From the NCBI RefSeq assembly GCF_918797505.1, contig NC_092793.1, positions 1 through 64,000 of the forward strand: 64,000 nucleotides of DNA, given 5' to 3'. The notes below the pieces were generated by a model. It was given only the letters and a program-made list of their open reading frames with translations, had not been told where the DNA came from and did not search any database. Of the stretch, positions 1 through 12,511 are shown one piece after another. Each line of letters begins with the position of its first letter. Positions within the stretch are counted from its first letter, which is position 1. The position numbers were made by a program, and so were the translations under genes. This stretch comes from Bemisia tabaci. Lineage: Eukaryota; Arthropoda; Insecta; Hemiptera; Aleyrodidae.

Positions 1-200
1 CAGATTCACTCACCCTGCTGGAGTCGCAGAATTTATTCATGTTTCTCTCTATACAGAACAAAATTCGGGACACAGTGAAAGATAATTTGGAAAAAACAAT
101 CGGTTACGAAGAGCTTCTGTCCTATATTGTCAATCTGTACGTGCACATGTTCGAAACAAAAATGTAGCTTACACCAACCGACAAGCGCATGCTGGTTAAA
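1..200 (+). pseudogene. CYFIP/Sra-1-like pseudo-exon (partial, arm A)
   Basis: Translation from the window edge reads as the conserved CYFIP (cytoplasmic FMR1-interacting protein, Sra-1) segment around ADSLTLLESQNLFMFL, then QNKIRDTVKDNLEK, GYEELL and VHMFETKM. An in-frame TAG at 163-165 replaces the tyrosine expected before LTPTDKRMLVK, which continues in frame to a strong donor (GTGAGT from 201). CYFIP is a subunit of the WAVE regulatory complex that links Rac to Arp2/3 actin assembly. The family match is from memory of the conserved motif. The exon keeps good splice sites but is nonfunctional by the stop. Arm B has the same TAG, so the nonsense change predates the duplication or split. Confidence 0.85.
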
Positions 201-771
201 GTGAGTATCATGTCATCCCATCTTCACGATTCGTTCGACCTTCGAAAGTGATTGGTTTTGACATTTTTTTCAAGTCCTTGAAAGTGCTTGAATTCTTCTC
301 TACTGATAAGAGTCAGCAGTTAATCTTAAGAAATAAAGAAACATGTTTTGATGTTTCGTTGATTGTAAGAAAACATCTTGTTCACAAACAAAATGGCCGT
401 CTCTCTGAAACGAGAATCCAAAATTGCGGACTCAAGCTCTTATCATAGGGAAATTACTGTGTTTTGGAAAAAATTTGGGAAAAAAGTGAACTGTTGTTCC
501 AGTCATGAGCCAGTTAAGACTCAGAAGATCTCAAAATTGAGATTTTAACACTACTCTCAGAAGAGTGTTTTTTTAAAAATACTCGCTGCCATTAATACTC
601 TTAGATTTTAAACTAAACTTTAAATTCAAGAAATGTAACTGAAGTTCAGGCGATTCGTGAACTTTTAATAAGATTTTGTATTTTGGCCATGTGTCTCATT
701 GTCAGTCCTTCTGCGCTGTTCTTGACTCCATAGCAAGACGGTTCTAAGTTCAATCAGTATTTTTTTCTCAG

Positions 772-800
772 GTTTCACAATTATTTGAAATCTGCCCGAT
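772..800 (+). other. Possible 29-nt microexon in arm A (mate 31824-31852 minus)
   Basis: A pyrimidine-rich acceptor (TTTTTTCTCAG) and a consensus donor (GTAAGTAT) bracket 29 nt. Translation following the pseudo-exon frame gives VSQLFEIC, which is not what CYFIP has at this point. The splice context is preserved in both arms. It may be a chance pairing of splice-like signals. Confidence 0.3.
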
Positions 801-1863
801 GTAAGTATTACCACTTATCTCTACGGTCACTAAATATTTTTTCATGCCCTTTTAAGACTATCGTAGGTGAAGAATCTTACGGTGCAAACCAGGTATGGAA
901 AGCAATGTAACACCAGGGGATTATCACATTAACTGTCCGAAGGGTAACAGTTGAACTAAGTATATGACCAGGGGCTTGATTCTGTGTTGCTCTCAGGCAA
1001 TGTCATAGGCATGAGGTACGCACCCATTGCGCAGTTACACATCTTCTCTTTCCATGTGATGGTGAGAGATCGTCAGACTAGAATGTAATTAAAATGCTGC
1101 CTTCAATTTTGTTGATTAGAGGTGAGATTGTTTGGCGAAATATTGAGAATTTGTTTTTCACGACCCTCTGCAAGCACCCTCATAATGTTTTGGAATGCGA
1201 CATGTGAGGCAAAACTTTTGTTGCCTATTTGTTGTTAATTTTCTTCACGTCTAAAAATTTTCATCTTGAAGAGTTTTTAGTTTATACCCGAATTGGTGGG
1301 CAGTGGCTAATAGCAAGAGCAATAACTACTAGCTAATACTACAAGTCAGGAATGACAAAGGAAAACTCTTAAGATGAGTGAAGTAACTTAAAAATTTATT
1401 ATCTTAATTTTTAAGCCTTCCTCACCCATCATTCAAATTTTTCATTCACTCCCTTTACCCCATTTCCAGCTATCGAGTCCACCATATGAGTAACTAAATT
1501 TCAATGTTAGTACCTCTTTGATACCTGTCTCTAAAATCTCTCACTCCTCCTGAGTGCTTGGAAATTGAGGAACGGACAAAAAGTGTTCTTCGATTCGTCT
1601 CTCCATGATGCATCATCTAAATGAAGGAGAAGTGATGATTTTAAATCTAAAGGGGTATCCTCTGGAACTTCAGTAACCAGTGAAAAACTGCAGCATCAAA
1701 TAGTTGGCGTTGCTTAGATGACAGTAGAAGCTTCAGGATAATTAATGAGCCTCCTGCTCGGTGAATGATGATCATTTTTTGTCTGTCTTCAGCACCATTT
1801 GCAATAAATGTCTGCTTTGATTTCTAAAGGAACCTTGATTCGCTCCCTTTCTTCTCTTCCTAG

Positions 1864-2172
1864 ATGAGAGAATACGCAGCACAATGTTCAGACACCTTTA
1901 TGACGCAGTTCCATGTGGGGGTTACAAGTACTGTCTTATATTTTGTAGTTTTACTAATGGTTTTAATGTTTGTTTTTAGGTTGTTGGAAAATCAGAAGCT
2001 ACATTTCGTTCGTGCGTTAGTTATTCGCTTGGTTTTTGTCTGTTTTGCTAACTTAATAAATTGGAAGATGCAAATATCCAGTTGGACGCGAATATTAAGT
2101 GTGAGTACTGTATTATATATTTTTCAGATGGTTTTTCATATTTTCTTGAGACGGAATTTCTCTAAGTTGTAG
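1864..2172 (+). other. Open frame with splice-like signals, arm A (mate 30452-30760 minus)
   Basis: A TTCTTCTCTTCCTAG acceptor precedes 1864, and a strong GTGAGT donor lies at about 2101 after a phrase reading DANIQLDANIK. That phase joins cleanly to the exon at 6800, giving IKYIPMRGRR. Upstream frames are ambiguous and contain a possible 52-bp intron (about 1929-1980). I take it as likely containing one or two short exons of the same unknown gene as 6800-6967, with uncertain borders. No family is recognised. Confidence 0.35.
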
Positions 2173-3299
2173 CTGAATAAAGTCAACAAGTGAGAATATG
2201 AAAATGATAGCATTTTGTGCAACTAAGACTTCTCACACACACACGGCTGCTGATGTGTCAGTTCTTATGACCCTTCAAAAGTTTTTTCCTTCATCATTTT
2301 TTTATTTTTTAGTCAATTTTCTGGAATGTTATTTCGAATGATGAAGTAAAAGTTCAGCGGTAAACGCCATTCACTACAATATCAAACTGCCGATCCAACA
2401 GTGGCTCAAACAAAAACATTAAGAAATCCAAAACATGTACTGTGCATGAAATGTGAAGTTAACTTTTAACGTAGCACTATATATTAAAGTGTTGTTTACT
2501 CCCTTTACTATAATTGAATTGATGTTTGATTTTATCACCTGGGAACAAAGTCTTCTCATCTGAGGGGAAAAAGTCCTCCAGGCGAGGACATGTGGGGAGG
2601 TTCGTGTGATGGAAATGTGAAAATAATCAAGAGCTAGATTATTTCTGAAAATGGAACAACTCTTATAAATCATACAACACAACAGGTGAATAACCCAAAG
2701 AACACCATAATTTCTCTGAAGAATGGAAAGCAACCATTGAAGGATGTACAGTCTGATATGATATTGCTTCCAAATCAGTCAATCACAGAAGGAACGATAT
2801 TGATTGACGTATTAGGGTTCTAAGTGCGGTCACGAAAAAGTTTTTACTTTCTCGCGCTACCATCTCCATCCCTTTCCAACTGACCGAAGTCTCTAAATTT
2901 GTAATTCTAAATTTGAGATTTATTGGGATTTCAAATTGATACTCATTAGGAAATGATTTTTGAAATTTGAAATTTTCCAACTTTTTCCTTGGAGGAGGAA
3001 GGAGGTTGGATTTAATGAATATCATCAATTAAGGTGAATCCAGGGTTCGATTAGGGATAATTCAAGATTAGAGATAGCGCCACCAGTCCCCACTGAGAAT
3101 TTCACTTTCCTTCGACGATAACTGAAATAATATTTCTCGAATTACAAAAAGCAGATCCACAAGATATAGATTAATTTTTGCTTGATTTTTTGAGCCAAAC
3201 ATATTGGCACTTAGAATTACAAGCGCAGAGAAAATACGGCTGAAACTTTCAGGTCAGAGGCGGCGGCCGAGCGCAGAACGGAATCCCTCATCAGGGTGT

Positions 3300-6180
3300 C
3301 TAGCGACCGGGAAAGTCAGGGAAGAAAAAGGCAAAACCGGGGGAGAAGCGAACTCCCGTCGAAGATCGCAACTTTTTGCATAACTTTATGGCGCTTCGAT
3401 ACGCTGTGCAACAAAAAAAAATGACAAAAATGTCTCCCGGACGAGATAAGGTGATAACTATGTATTTTGAGGCGCTGAATCCGAATGCTACCTCCGTTTT
3501 TTCCCATCACCCTCCAGTTTTCCGAAAAAGTCAATTTTACCCGGAAAAATGGCCATTTTCGGGCATATTTGGTGTTTGTGCGACTATTACCCTCTGCAGA
3601 ATGTAGGTACAATTTTTCTCCGGTACGAAAAACGGCTATTACGATGTATTTTGAGCCGCTGAGTCCGAAAGTGACCTTCATTTTTCCCTGTCACCTCTCA
3701 GTTTTCCAGGAAAGCGACTTTTCCCTGGAAAATGAGCAAATTTGAAGTATATTTTTCATGCATGCCATTTATTTGTTTAAATTTTCCTGGACCCGTGGTA
3801 CAGTCATTCTTATGTGTTTTAAGCCGCTGGATCCGAATATGACCTCGGTTTTTTTCCATCACCCCCGAATTTTTCGGTAATGTCGATCTTTCAGAGCCTA
3901 AATTTGTGTATAAGCTTTCCCGGACTCAAAGGGGATCAAAAATGTATTTTAAACATGTCTGCGACGTGTGATACATCGATTCCTATGTATTTTGACTCGC
4001 TAAACCCGAATATGATCTTGGATTTTTCCGATCACCCACGATTTTCCCGGAAAATCGATTTTCCTTGGAAAACTAACTTTCTACCTAGGTGTTTTTCGGA
4101 CGATTTTCCTGTTGCGAGGAGTCTAAGAAATTTTCTGAGATCCTCTCTAGATCCCTCCTGCTGTACCTACTAAGAGCAGCTGAATCCAAATTTGATCTCT
4201 ATTCATCTCTGACAACCCCCCGTTTTCTGGAAAGTCCGATTTTTCCGGGAAAAAAGCTTTTCCGAACCGTCCCCACCTCCAGAGAAATTTGAAAAATTTT
4301 CTGCATGTGTGATACATCGATTCTTATGTAATTTGAGCTGGAAAACCCGAATTTGACCTCAGAAATTTGTTATCACCCACCATTTTTACGGAAAACTCGA
4401 TTTTTTGGAAAAAATGGTTATTTTTGACCATTTACGGTGTTTTTGCGACTGTTACACCTTGTGGAATGTGCGTAAGATTTTTCCTGGCTACAAATTAGAT
4501 TATGCATTAGGTATTGTGAGTCCCTGAGTCCGGAAATGGCTTCTATTTTTTTCTATGAGCCCTCAGTTTTGTAAAAAAGACACTTTTTGCAGGGAGATTG
4601 AGTTAAATTGACTTATTTTAGTCAGGCATGCAAGTCTTATTTAAATAATTATCCTGGATCCGTGAAGGGGAGATTCCTATGTAGTTTTAAATGCTGAATC
4701 AGAATATGACCTCCAATTTTTCCTAGCACCCTCCATTTTGTGGGAAAAGTAGATTTTTCTTGGAGAAGGTGTTTTTTGGTAAAATGGGCCTGTTGCATGC
4801 AAGAGATACAGCCGCGCGAATAGACTTTATAGAGGTTAAATGACACGAAAATTACGATGGTCACATTAAAAAAGTCTGAAATACACTCCTCACTGCGCAA
4901 TTTGCGTTGTGAGAAACGCGTTTTTTTCAAATTTCCCGCGTCTGGGGGCAGTTTTCTAATCACCGGAAACGAGCTAACGACGGGCTCGGTGATTTTCGGC
5001 AGATGCCGAGTCGTTGTTGTTGTTGTTATTTTTTCCTTCAATTTGTTTACAAACCCAACGTGATCTCTTATAGTAGTCCATATACGCTTTATGCGGTAAC
5101 CAAATCGATCAACTTTTAAATATCCAACGCAATCCTTCCACATTTCATTTCACGATATCACGAGCTCCGATTTTTAGGTTATGTTGTCAGTTTTAGTTGA
5201 CCGGAAATAGCCGCGAGTTGCCGTTAATTGTTTCCGTTAGAAAACTGCCCCCAGACGCGGGAAATTTGAAAAAGCGCGTTCCTAACAACGCAAATTGCGC
5301 AGTAAGGAGTGTATTTCAGACTTTTTTAATGTGGCCATCGTAATTTTCGTGTCATTTAACCTCTAAAAAGTCTATCCGCACGGCTGTATCTATTGCATGC
5401 AACAGGCCCATTTGGTGTTTTTTACAAAAATTTTCCCAGAAAATCGAGTTTTCCGTAAAAATGGTGGGTGATAACGAATTTCTGAGGTCAAATTCGGGTT
5501 TTCCAGCTCAAATTACATAACAATCGATGTATCACACATGCGGAAAATTTTTCAAATTTCCCTGGAGGTGGGGACGGTTCGGAAAAGCTTTTTTCCCGGA
5601 AAAATCTGACTTTCCAGAAAATGGGGGGTTGTCAGAGATGAATAGAGGTCAAATTTGGATTCAGCTGCTCTTAATATAGCAGGAGAAATCCAGAGAGGAT
5701 CTCAGAAAATTTCTTAGACTCCTCACAACAGGAAAATCGTCCAAAAAACACCTAGAAAGTTAGTTTTCTAAGGAAAATCGTGGGTGATCGGAAAAATCCA
5801 AGATCATATTCGGGTTTAGCGAGTCAAAATACATAGGAATCGATGTATCACACGTCGCAGACATGTTTAAAATACATTTTTGATCCCCTTTGAGTCCGGG
5901 AAAGCTTATACACAAATTTAGGCTCTGAAAGATCGACATTACCGAAAAATTCGGGGGTGATGGAAAAAAACCGAGGTCATATTCGGATCCAGCGGCTTAA
6001 AACACATAAGAATGACTGTACCACGGGTCCAGAAAAATTTATACAAATAAATGGCATGCATGAAAAATATACTTCAAATTTGCTCATTTTCCAGGGCAAA
6101 GTCGCTTTCCCGGAAAACTGAGGGGTGACAGGGAAAAATGAAGGTCATTTTCGGACTTAGCTGCTCAAAATACATCGGAA
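3300..6180. repeat. Degenerate tandem array (about 174 bp) folded into an inverted repeat, arm A
   Basis: A phrase like TGTATTTTGAGCCGCTGA, followed by TCCGAATATGACCTC and then by TTTTTCCATCACCC and TTTTCCGGAAAA-like runs, recurs at 3461, 3645, 3813, 3986, about 4160, 4327, about 4505 and 4680 (spacing 168-184). From about 5420 to 6180 the same units return in reverse complement order, pairing with about 3640-4440. So a diverged tandem array is itself a hairpin, split by the MITE at 4783-5412. The repeated short ORFs here are by-products. Outer ends near 3300 carry a CCGGGAAAGTCAGGGAA phrase. Confidence 0.8.
4783..5412. mobile_element. Palindromic MITE present only in arm A
   Basis: Long terminal inverted repeats start AAATGGGCCTGTTGCATGCA and end with the reverse complement. 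The arms run about 200 bp inward (through the CCCGCGTCTGGGGGCAGTTT phrase) and enclose a loop that contains TTGTTGTTGTTATTTTTTCC. The matching place in arm B (near 27840) lacks it. A repeated GGTGTTTTTT on both flanks may be the target duplication, though it is not clean. No coding capacity; superfamily not determined. Confidence 0.85.
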
Positions 6181-6799
6181 TAGTTGGTGATCATACATGG
6201 TAGATTTGGTAGATAACACGGTGATGAATGAGGAAGTAACTGAAAGAAACTCATATTTCCAATCACATGTTGTATTTTGCAGTTTTTTTTTGGCACAAAG
6301 GGATGCGCTTCAGTGGAAAGGCAGTAACTAATTGAAAAGCATGAAGGGGGAAATGATGTTGACACAACTTGAGACGGAATGCATAGTCACTCCTTCAAAA
6401 TATTCTCTCTTAAGGAAGTACCCAATTTGTGGTTGACTTTGGGATCGCGATATTTCTGAGGATTTCTTAGAAAAGGAAGGTTGTAAAAAATGCTTGAACT
6501 GTACATCCTTCAATTCTGATGAAGAAGAGGATAATTCTGGTTTGTCATCATTAACAATCATCTGATAGTAATTAGTGTCCTAAGCAAGTAAATAATTAGT
6601 TGAAAGGTTATGTTATTTAAAGTAGATAATTTTCCAGTTGCCTCCAACTTCGTAAAGAACATGAAAGTGTATTAGTCGTTCACTGTAGGAAAAATAGGCA
6701 GTATTGGGAAGTTATTTCTGGTCCTCCAAAGTGCTTTTATTGTTTCAAATTATTTATGAAAATTCATCTTTTGATCAACTATTGGATTCTCTCTTTCAG

Positions 6800-6967
6800 A
6801 CATTCCAATGCGTGGGAGGAGGACAAGCTGGGGCCGTGGGCATGTAGGACCACCCACCGAAATAATTGCTCCACAACCTGCACAGCAACCTCCACTGCAG
6901 CCTCTACCACAACCTCCACTGCAACCAGCACCTGCATCGATTCCTCCACAGGAGCCATGATGTCTGG
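6800..6967 (+). CDS. Exon of unrecognised gene, proline/glutamine-rich (arm A)
   Basis: Acceptor CTCTCTTTCAG ends at 6799 and donor GTAAGA begins at 6968. The 168-nt exon, entered in phase 1, reads IPMRGRRTSWGRGHVGPPTE and then a Pro/Gln-rich stretch made of PLQP and QPP units ending PPQEP. An in-frame TGA follows, four codons before the exon end. The next two exons (9567, 11417) stay in the same frame after that TGA, so the gene is either terminated here or carries a nonsense mutation. The same TGA is in the arm B copy. An RGRRTSWGRG basic start suggests RNA or nucleic acid contact, but no family is identified. Confidence 0.55.
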
Positions 6968-7464
6968 GTAAGACATCTTAAATATTGTGGAAATTACTCA
7001 CAGTATTAATATTTCCCATTCCTGAGGGGGAAGCTAGGGTTAGGAATTAAAATTTGCACCGTAGATAACACATTTCGTATCACAAGGTTGGTTTAGACTT
7101 GGTCGGAACAGTGGAACTGTTGCAGGAACAAGTTGATGAAGAAAAATGTTACAACGGTGAATGAAACCTTCAATGTTAATGCTAAGTAAATATGAATGGT
7201 ATGTGAATCCAAAGTAAATGCTAGAAAGAAAAAACTTGGATACTTGAGGCTTCTGACGTTGAAAGATTTGTTTACAGTTAAAACATTTTTGTTCATCACC
7301 TCTTTCCTGCAACTATCAGGGTCCGTTCTCTGAGTCGGCCAAGGCTCATGGTCAATAAGGTGAAATAGTAGAACAAACTTGAATGCAAAACCACTATACT
7401 TCTCCCAGAAGTTTAGGAGTGGTAATTTTAAAAAAATTAAAAAAGGGGCAGATTTTAAATAGAA

Positions 7465-8195
7465 GAGACTTCCAAAAGTAAGTATCTTTTTGCTGAAACT
7501 TCTACACTACTGCATTAAATTAAAATCTGTAAGAAACCGCTTATTGGTCATAATGTCAGCTTTTTAACGAGCTATAGTATTTTAAATTTTGTTCAGTAGA
7601 ATGGCAGAAAAGTTATTTTTTTGTGAACCCACCTCACCACCAAACGGGTTTAAAATTCCATGTTGGTACATTGGCGCAGCAACTACTCGGTGTCAAAGTG
7701 CAATCACGATTTTGTAACATCAGACAGCCACAATTCTTAGCTAAAGGTTCCTTTTTTATAAGATCACCAAAAATGCACCACAATGTGGACATCAGCGCGG
7801 TATTAGTTGTATTTCAGCTACTTTTTGTGAAATTGCTTCACAAGCTAGGGGGCTTTCGTATCAAATCATGGAGTTACCCAGAAATCTCGTTCATCTATAA
7901 GGAGTTGTATGCTGAGGGGATTAATAAGCTTGTCCAACATTACATTTTATCTCACGTCTTGTTTAAATTTCGGACGGACTGGTAGCGTGAAATTTTGGAC
8001 CCATGTGGTCCGGAGGTGAGTTCACAAAAACAACTTTTTTGACATTCTGCTGAACCAAATTTTAAAGGAAAAATAAAACCTTGCAAGAAAGGGGACATCA
8101 TGACCAATGAACAGTTTTTTTCAGACCTTTATTTCATGCAGTAGTAAAGAAGTTACGGCAAAAAGATACTTTTATTTGGAACGACCCTCGTACAT
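7465..8195 (+). mobile_element. Mariner-like element with long inverted ends and transposase relic
   Basis: The right end reads (reverse) TACGAGGGTCGTTCCAAATA, typical of mariner termini. The left end begins with a diverged copy (CCAAAAGTAAGTATCTTTTTGC). Inverted similarity extends about 170 bp inward, to GTGAACCCACCT and AGGTGAGTTCAC. Inside, the plus frame ends with SYPEISFIYKELYAEGINKL and VQHY, which resembles the C-terminal end of mariner transposases, where a trailing GDY motif is expected but missing. The catalytic D,D(34)D region is not recognisable. A dead element; its arm B copy is split by 21696-25300. Confidence 0.65.
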
Positions 8196-8609
8196 AAGTA
8201 AAGTTGCAATGGTTACAGTCGAAAAAAAATTACAAGTGAAATAGGATGTGCACTTCATATTCCTATTTTCATATGTTGGAATGTAGTAGGTCCAATTCAT
8301 AGCAGTTCAAAAAACAAATTTCAGTTAAAGAGGCTGGCAATTTGTCAACGATTATGATGTACTTGAGGGGAGGTAAGGAAAGACTCAATACATCTAGACT
8401 ATCCATAGCACAAAGGCTGCCATAACTTGGCTTAGAACCTCATTTTCTCTCCCTCTCCTGATATTTTCTGAGAACCAGACAATGATACATGTTTGAGGGG
8501 TATTTAAGAAAGACAGTTCAACGTCTACTTTTTTGATTGGTGGCATTTTCCATCGTGAATTGTCACGATAAGCAATCATAGTTGGCAACAGGGGAAGAAC
8601 TTTGATAAT

Positions 8610-8659
8610 TCAGGTGCCCTCCTCATCGTCGCCGTTAGGGAATGATGCACGTCTGTTTT
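8610..8659 (-). other. Possible short coding exon, antisense to the gene above (mate 21005-21054 plus)
   Basis: Acceptor TTTCCCTTTTAG leads to a frame reading NRRASFPNGDDEEGT and a TGA (NGNDEEGT in arm B). The composition looks protein-like, but it is only 50 nt and no partner exon is found upstream. Confidence 0.25.
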
Positions 8660-9566
8660 CTAAAAGGGAAAAGAGAATGTCTTTAATTTATTCTCTCGTA
8701 AGAGGAACTGTAGGATCAACATTCCTCTGTCAGAGAATTAACACTATTTAGCAGTTGCAAGGATAACATTTTAATTATAAAACTACAAGGAGTTTTGCCA
8801 GACCATTACTTCAAGAGGAAAATTGACGTGAAGTTTCTTTATGTGAGTTCAATGAAGCAGGACATTTTGGGGTGTAAGCTCCTCCATCTTGTGGCATTTT
8901 TGTCGAGGAACCTTTGAGCATTTTCAGAGGGGGTTAAATATTAGTCTCCTTCAGGTGCTTTCAGAGGATTAAGAAATCACTCTGTTCTTTAAGGAAACTG
9001 AAAATAGGGTTATATTTGACCTTCAAAATAAATATGTATAGGAGGAAAAAAAAATAAATGATGCAGTAGATTTGCAGCTGATAATTAAGTTCAATTGTTT
9101 GCACAGTCTCCTAAGTCATTGTTATTGGACTGTGTCCAATTGATCTTGTCCATTGTCTTTTGGAAGGAAAAATCACAAGAAAAATTGTAATTTTAAGCAG
9201 GCGTTGGTTCCAGAATTAGGTTTGGCAATTGAGACGAAGAATTTTTACTTCCAACAAATCCGTTATCTAAGTTTTCGAACTTGTTATCAAAATTTATCAG
9301 TATTTTGGGAATCTCGCCCCTTTTTGTTTTTCATCTAATCAAATTTTATCTGAGAAAAGTTGTTCAAAGTAGCGGAAAATCAAAGTTTTTTTTCAAAGTT
9401 GGTCCAGGAAGAGCTGAGTGTGTTTCGGCATTCCTTTTTCATGAGTGTACACTCCCTACCAAATGAGGTTATGTTGTTAAACAGGATTACTGTTTTTAGG
9501 GGTTACTGTAATTCTTTTAGTAAAGGTTCCTTCTTTTAATTATACTATTGAAAATTCGTGTTGCAG

Positions 9567-9623
9567 GAGAAATAACAATCAGTTCCGAAGAGGAGCCGCC
9601 ATCCGCAGACACATTGAGAACTG
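9567..9623 (+). CDS. 57-nt exon of unrecognised gene (arm A)
   Basis: Acceptor GTGTTGCAG and donor GTAAGTG bracket 57 nt. In phase with both neighbours it reads EITISSEEEPPSADTLRT, an acidic serine-rich linker. A second frame reads NNNQFRRGAAIRRHIENW and is also open, but only the first joins the downstream exon to a natural stop. Codon 19 is split across the intron to 11417. Confidence 0.55.
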
Positions 9624-10059
9624 GTAAGTGAAAGTATTTACAACATCGGAACTTGGCAACCATAAAAATACAGATTTTATCACTATTTTATCAGATGAAT
9701 AAAGGAAAGAAGGGCACAGTAATTAATTTCAAGGTGTATTTGTTTGGATCCAAATTGTTGATGGGTTGCAGAAACACAGAATTTTCAGAGGACAGTAGAC
9801 CAATTGCAAGTCTCTGATAGCGTATCTTCTAGATGAACCAAGCTCAAATTGGTTGTATCAAAAAGAGAAAAAAGTCATCACAAGAAGGAATGTAATTTTC
9901 TAGGTGTATTTTTAGGGCTGATCTCGAAACTTACGTTGGGTTTTCTGGATCCTCACGGTATGCTTGGAAAAATCAAATTTTGCATGTACTCCAAAAAAAA
10001 AATCGCAGTTTACCACAGGAAATTCAGTTGTTTGGGAACTGAGTAAATAATACAGGACA

Positions 10060-10188
10060 GGGGAAAGGAAAGAAGAGCCAATTATCGCATCAACCTGAGT
10101 GGATCAGTTATCATTTTGTTACCATCTAAATTTATGTTGAATTGTGTGATTCTCGGATGTGACATATGTGTCTTCTTTTCTTTCCCCA
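10060..10188. mobile_element. Short MITE, GGGGAAAGRAAAGAAGA ends (arm A)
   Basis: About 130 bp with inverted ends GGGGAAAGGAAAGAAGA and TCTTCTTTTCTTTCCCC. Copies lie at 19478-19607 (arm B) and 32885-33023 (outside the visible homology), so it is a dispersed family. Confidence 0.6.
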
Positions 10189-10289
10189 ATTGGAAGTAGG
10201 TGATTGTCAAATGCACCTTTTCAAAATCATTGCGAAAAGCCCACCTAGAATCAGTGACAAATTTTAGGCGATCCGAAGTGTCTGTTGAC

Positions 10290-10413
10290 CAGTAGCCTGA
10301 TTATTGATGCTCATGTCAGCACAAAAAGACTTAAAAAATCGATCAGTTAAAAGATTATCATGTGTTAGCCTGCTGACAAAGCCTGATAAAGCTTTAACAA
10401 TCAGGCTGTAGTG
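10290..10413. mobile_element. Short MITE with AGCCTGATTATTG ends (mate 19250-19378)
   Basis: Inverted ends CAGTAGCCTGATTATTG and TAACAATCAGGCTGTAG, with inner partial symmetry (CATGTCAGCA against TGCTGACAAAG). About 124 bp, no coding content, present in both arms. Confidence 0.55.
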
Positions 10414-11416
10414 TCTCATGGTTGCTTGAATGAATTCAGGGGAGAATTACATTTTTGCCGGTAAATGAAGAGCAAAGAGGAGACTTGGATATCAGAAGTG
10501 ACAACAAATTTATTAAGGATATTTTTGGTAAACAGGCATTAGTGCCATTAAGCCCATTTTCAGGAGTACAAGATTTCTGAATCCTCGTAAGATGGCGTAT
10601 CCAATAAAATGAATGTAGCTTATACATGTTTCTGTACAATAGAAATGAACTAAAGATCATAGAGAGAGAATGGAATGCGAATTTTACAAAGTTTTCATGT
10701 TTATGGGGGAACATATAACCCTGATCCACTGTATAGTCGTCATCTCTACCCCTGCATCATCCATGCGTTGGCAACTAATGGACAAAGACTTCAGTACTCT
10801 AATTTTTCTGTTTAAAATGAGAAAGGCGACATGTTTTTAGTTACAAACCCACCCCTCTCAATTACCATTCATGTTGAAAAAAAAACTTAAATAATAAGGA
10901 ACATATCATCTCAGCAGCAGAAAGTCTCTTGCCAATAAAAGAACTTGTGCATGTTTTCAAACAAAAAAAACAAAGAAAAAAAATATGTTAGAAACCCGCA
11001 CAGGGTAGCCATCTGCTGTTTTCCATACCCCTTTTCAAAGGTTCAGCAAGTCACAAAGGAATTAGAGTTTAGGCGCAGTTTAAGTAATGGAGGAAGTACA
11101 TGGTGTTCAATCTTCAATTAGGGATTTTCTCCGAAATAAAATTTTCGGTATACAATCTTTTACTTTCGAATACTCAATGCTGAGGTTCAAAATTAAACAA
11201 ACTCTACTCATTAGGTGCTCGTTATGTTATCACAAGCCGGAAACATTGACTAGAAAAGCATGATGATAGATATATGTAGTTGTGTCTACAGTGAAATATA
11301 ATCATTGACTGAAGTTTACTGTTTTTCAAATTTGTGATTTCGAAATCACACTTATGTACTGAACTGTACGAAATTCCCTGATTAGTTAACTTGGACGTTT
11401 TTTTTTTCATTCACAG

Positions 11417-11466
11417 ATGCAGTAGATTATACGGGATGCAGCTCTTGCGACAAGCCTGATAACTAG
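11417..11466 (+). CDS. Terminal coding exon of unrecognised gene (arm A)
   Basis: Acceptor CATTCACAG ends at 11416. Continuing the frame of the 9567 exon it reads DAVDYTGCSSCDKPDN and ends with TAG at 11464-11466, immediately followed by a GTGAGT donor. A cysteine pair (CSSC) is the only notable motif. A further 3' exon appears to start at 13083. Confidence 0.55.
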
Positions 11467-12511
11467 GTGAGTTTTCAATTTTTTGCCAGTACACTTAAAA
11501 ATTGTATACGTAGTAAATCATTCTTGGAAGTGAAGGGTTTTTCCTTAAGATTTTACTCCTCCTTCAGGTTAGCCAAAGATAATCAGATTTTTTACAAATT
11601 TTGTTTTTACCCATCTTTTCAAGTATGGTCTATGAGGACAAGATTTAAAAAGTTCCCCGAGAAAATCTGCTTAAAAAGTTTTTCAATAGTGCAATGACCA
11701 AGCTGTTTATTATTTTTGTTGTTTTAAATTTTCTGATACTGAGGACACTTTTCGTATTCGTCAACTAAGATATGTTTCGAAATAATGCGGTGAGATGAAA
11801 CGGATGCTACAGATACAAATTTTCGGAAGTGAGAACTTGTCAATTGGAAATGTGGAGCTTGTGGTGACAAAACGGTTGCAAATGAGGATTAGGTACGAAA
11901 CTTGTGTAAATTTAATGATGATGGTATTATCCTCCAGAAAATTTTGAAGAGAGATTTCATGCATGTTTTTTCCCCCTTCATATCCTTGAAATTGAGATAA
12001 GAGAAGCTTTCGAAGGGAAAATGGCAAATTATAATACAAAGACCTCGAATTACTAAAGGTTATAAGCCTTGGCCTGATATAATTAAGTCAAGTTTTCAAA
12101 ACGTCAATGAAGTCCTAGACTATTTGCATTCCTCTAAGATGATGTTTTGAAGCCAAAGCTGAAGGAGGAATAAAACTAATGGAAGATTATTGAGTTTTTT
12201 CAAAGAGCGTACCGGTATGTCAGTTCATTGTCCAGTGGACTTGTGGATGCAGAAAACTTCATCCAACTAGAAATAGGCAGATGACAGTGAATGGCATAAG
12301 AGACACGTATGTTCTTTATAGGAAGAGAAAAAAAAACTTTTGGTGAGGCAGCCATTGGTAAAATAGAAATACTTTTTTGGATCTCAAGGTATGTGGTCCT
12401 CTTGACCAGTGATGTTTTTAATCTTTGGCTTATCATGAGTTACACAAATTTCAATCGTTTCATGCAGAGGCCGCTCATGTCCATTCTTCCTGTCTTGAGT
12501 TTTTTTGAGTT

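Noticed and set aside
3316..4292. Cluster of open frames of 66-121 codons in the 3.3-4.3 kb region
   Set aside because: They follow the 174-bp tandem units, shift frame between units and reappear inverted in the other arm.
6779..6976. Valine/glutamate-rich minus-strand frame opposite the Pro/Gln-rich exon
   Set aside because: It is the antisense shadow of a repetitive exon and has no splice or start context.
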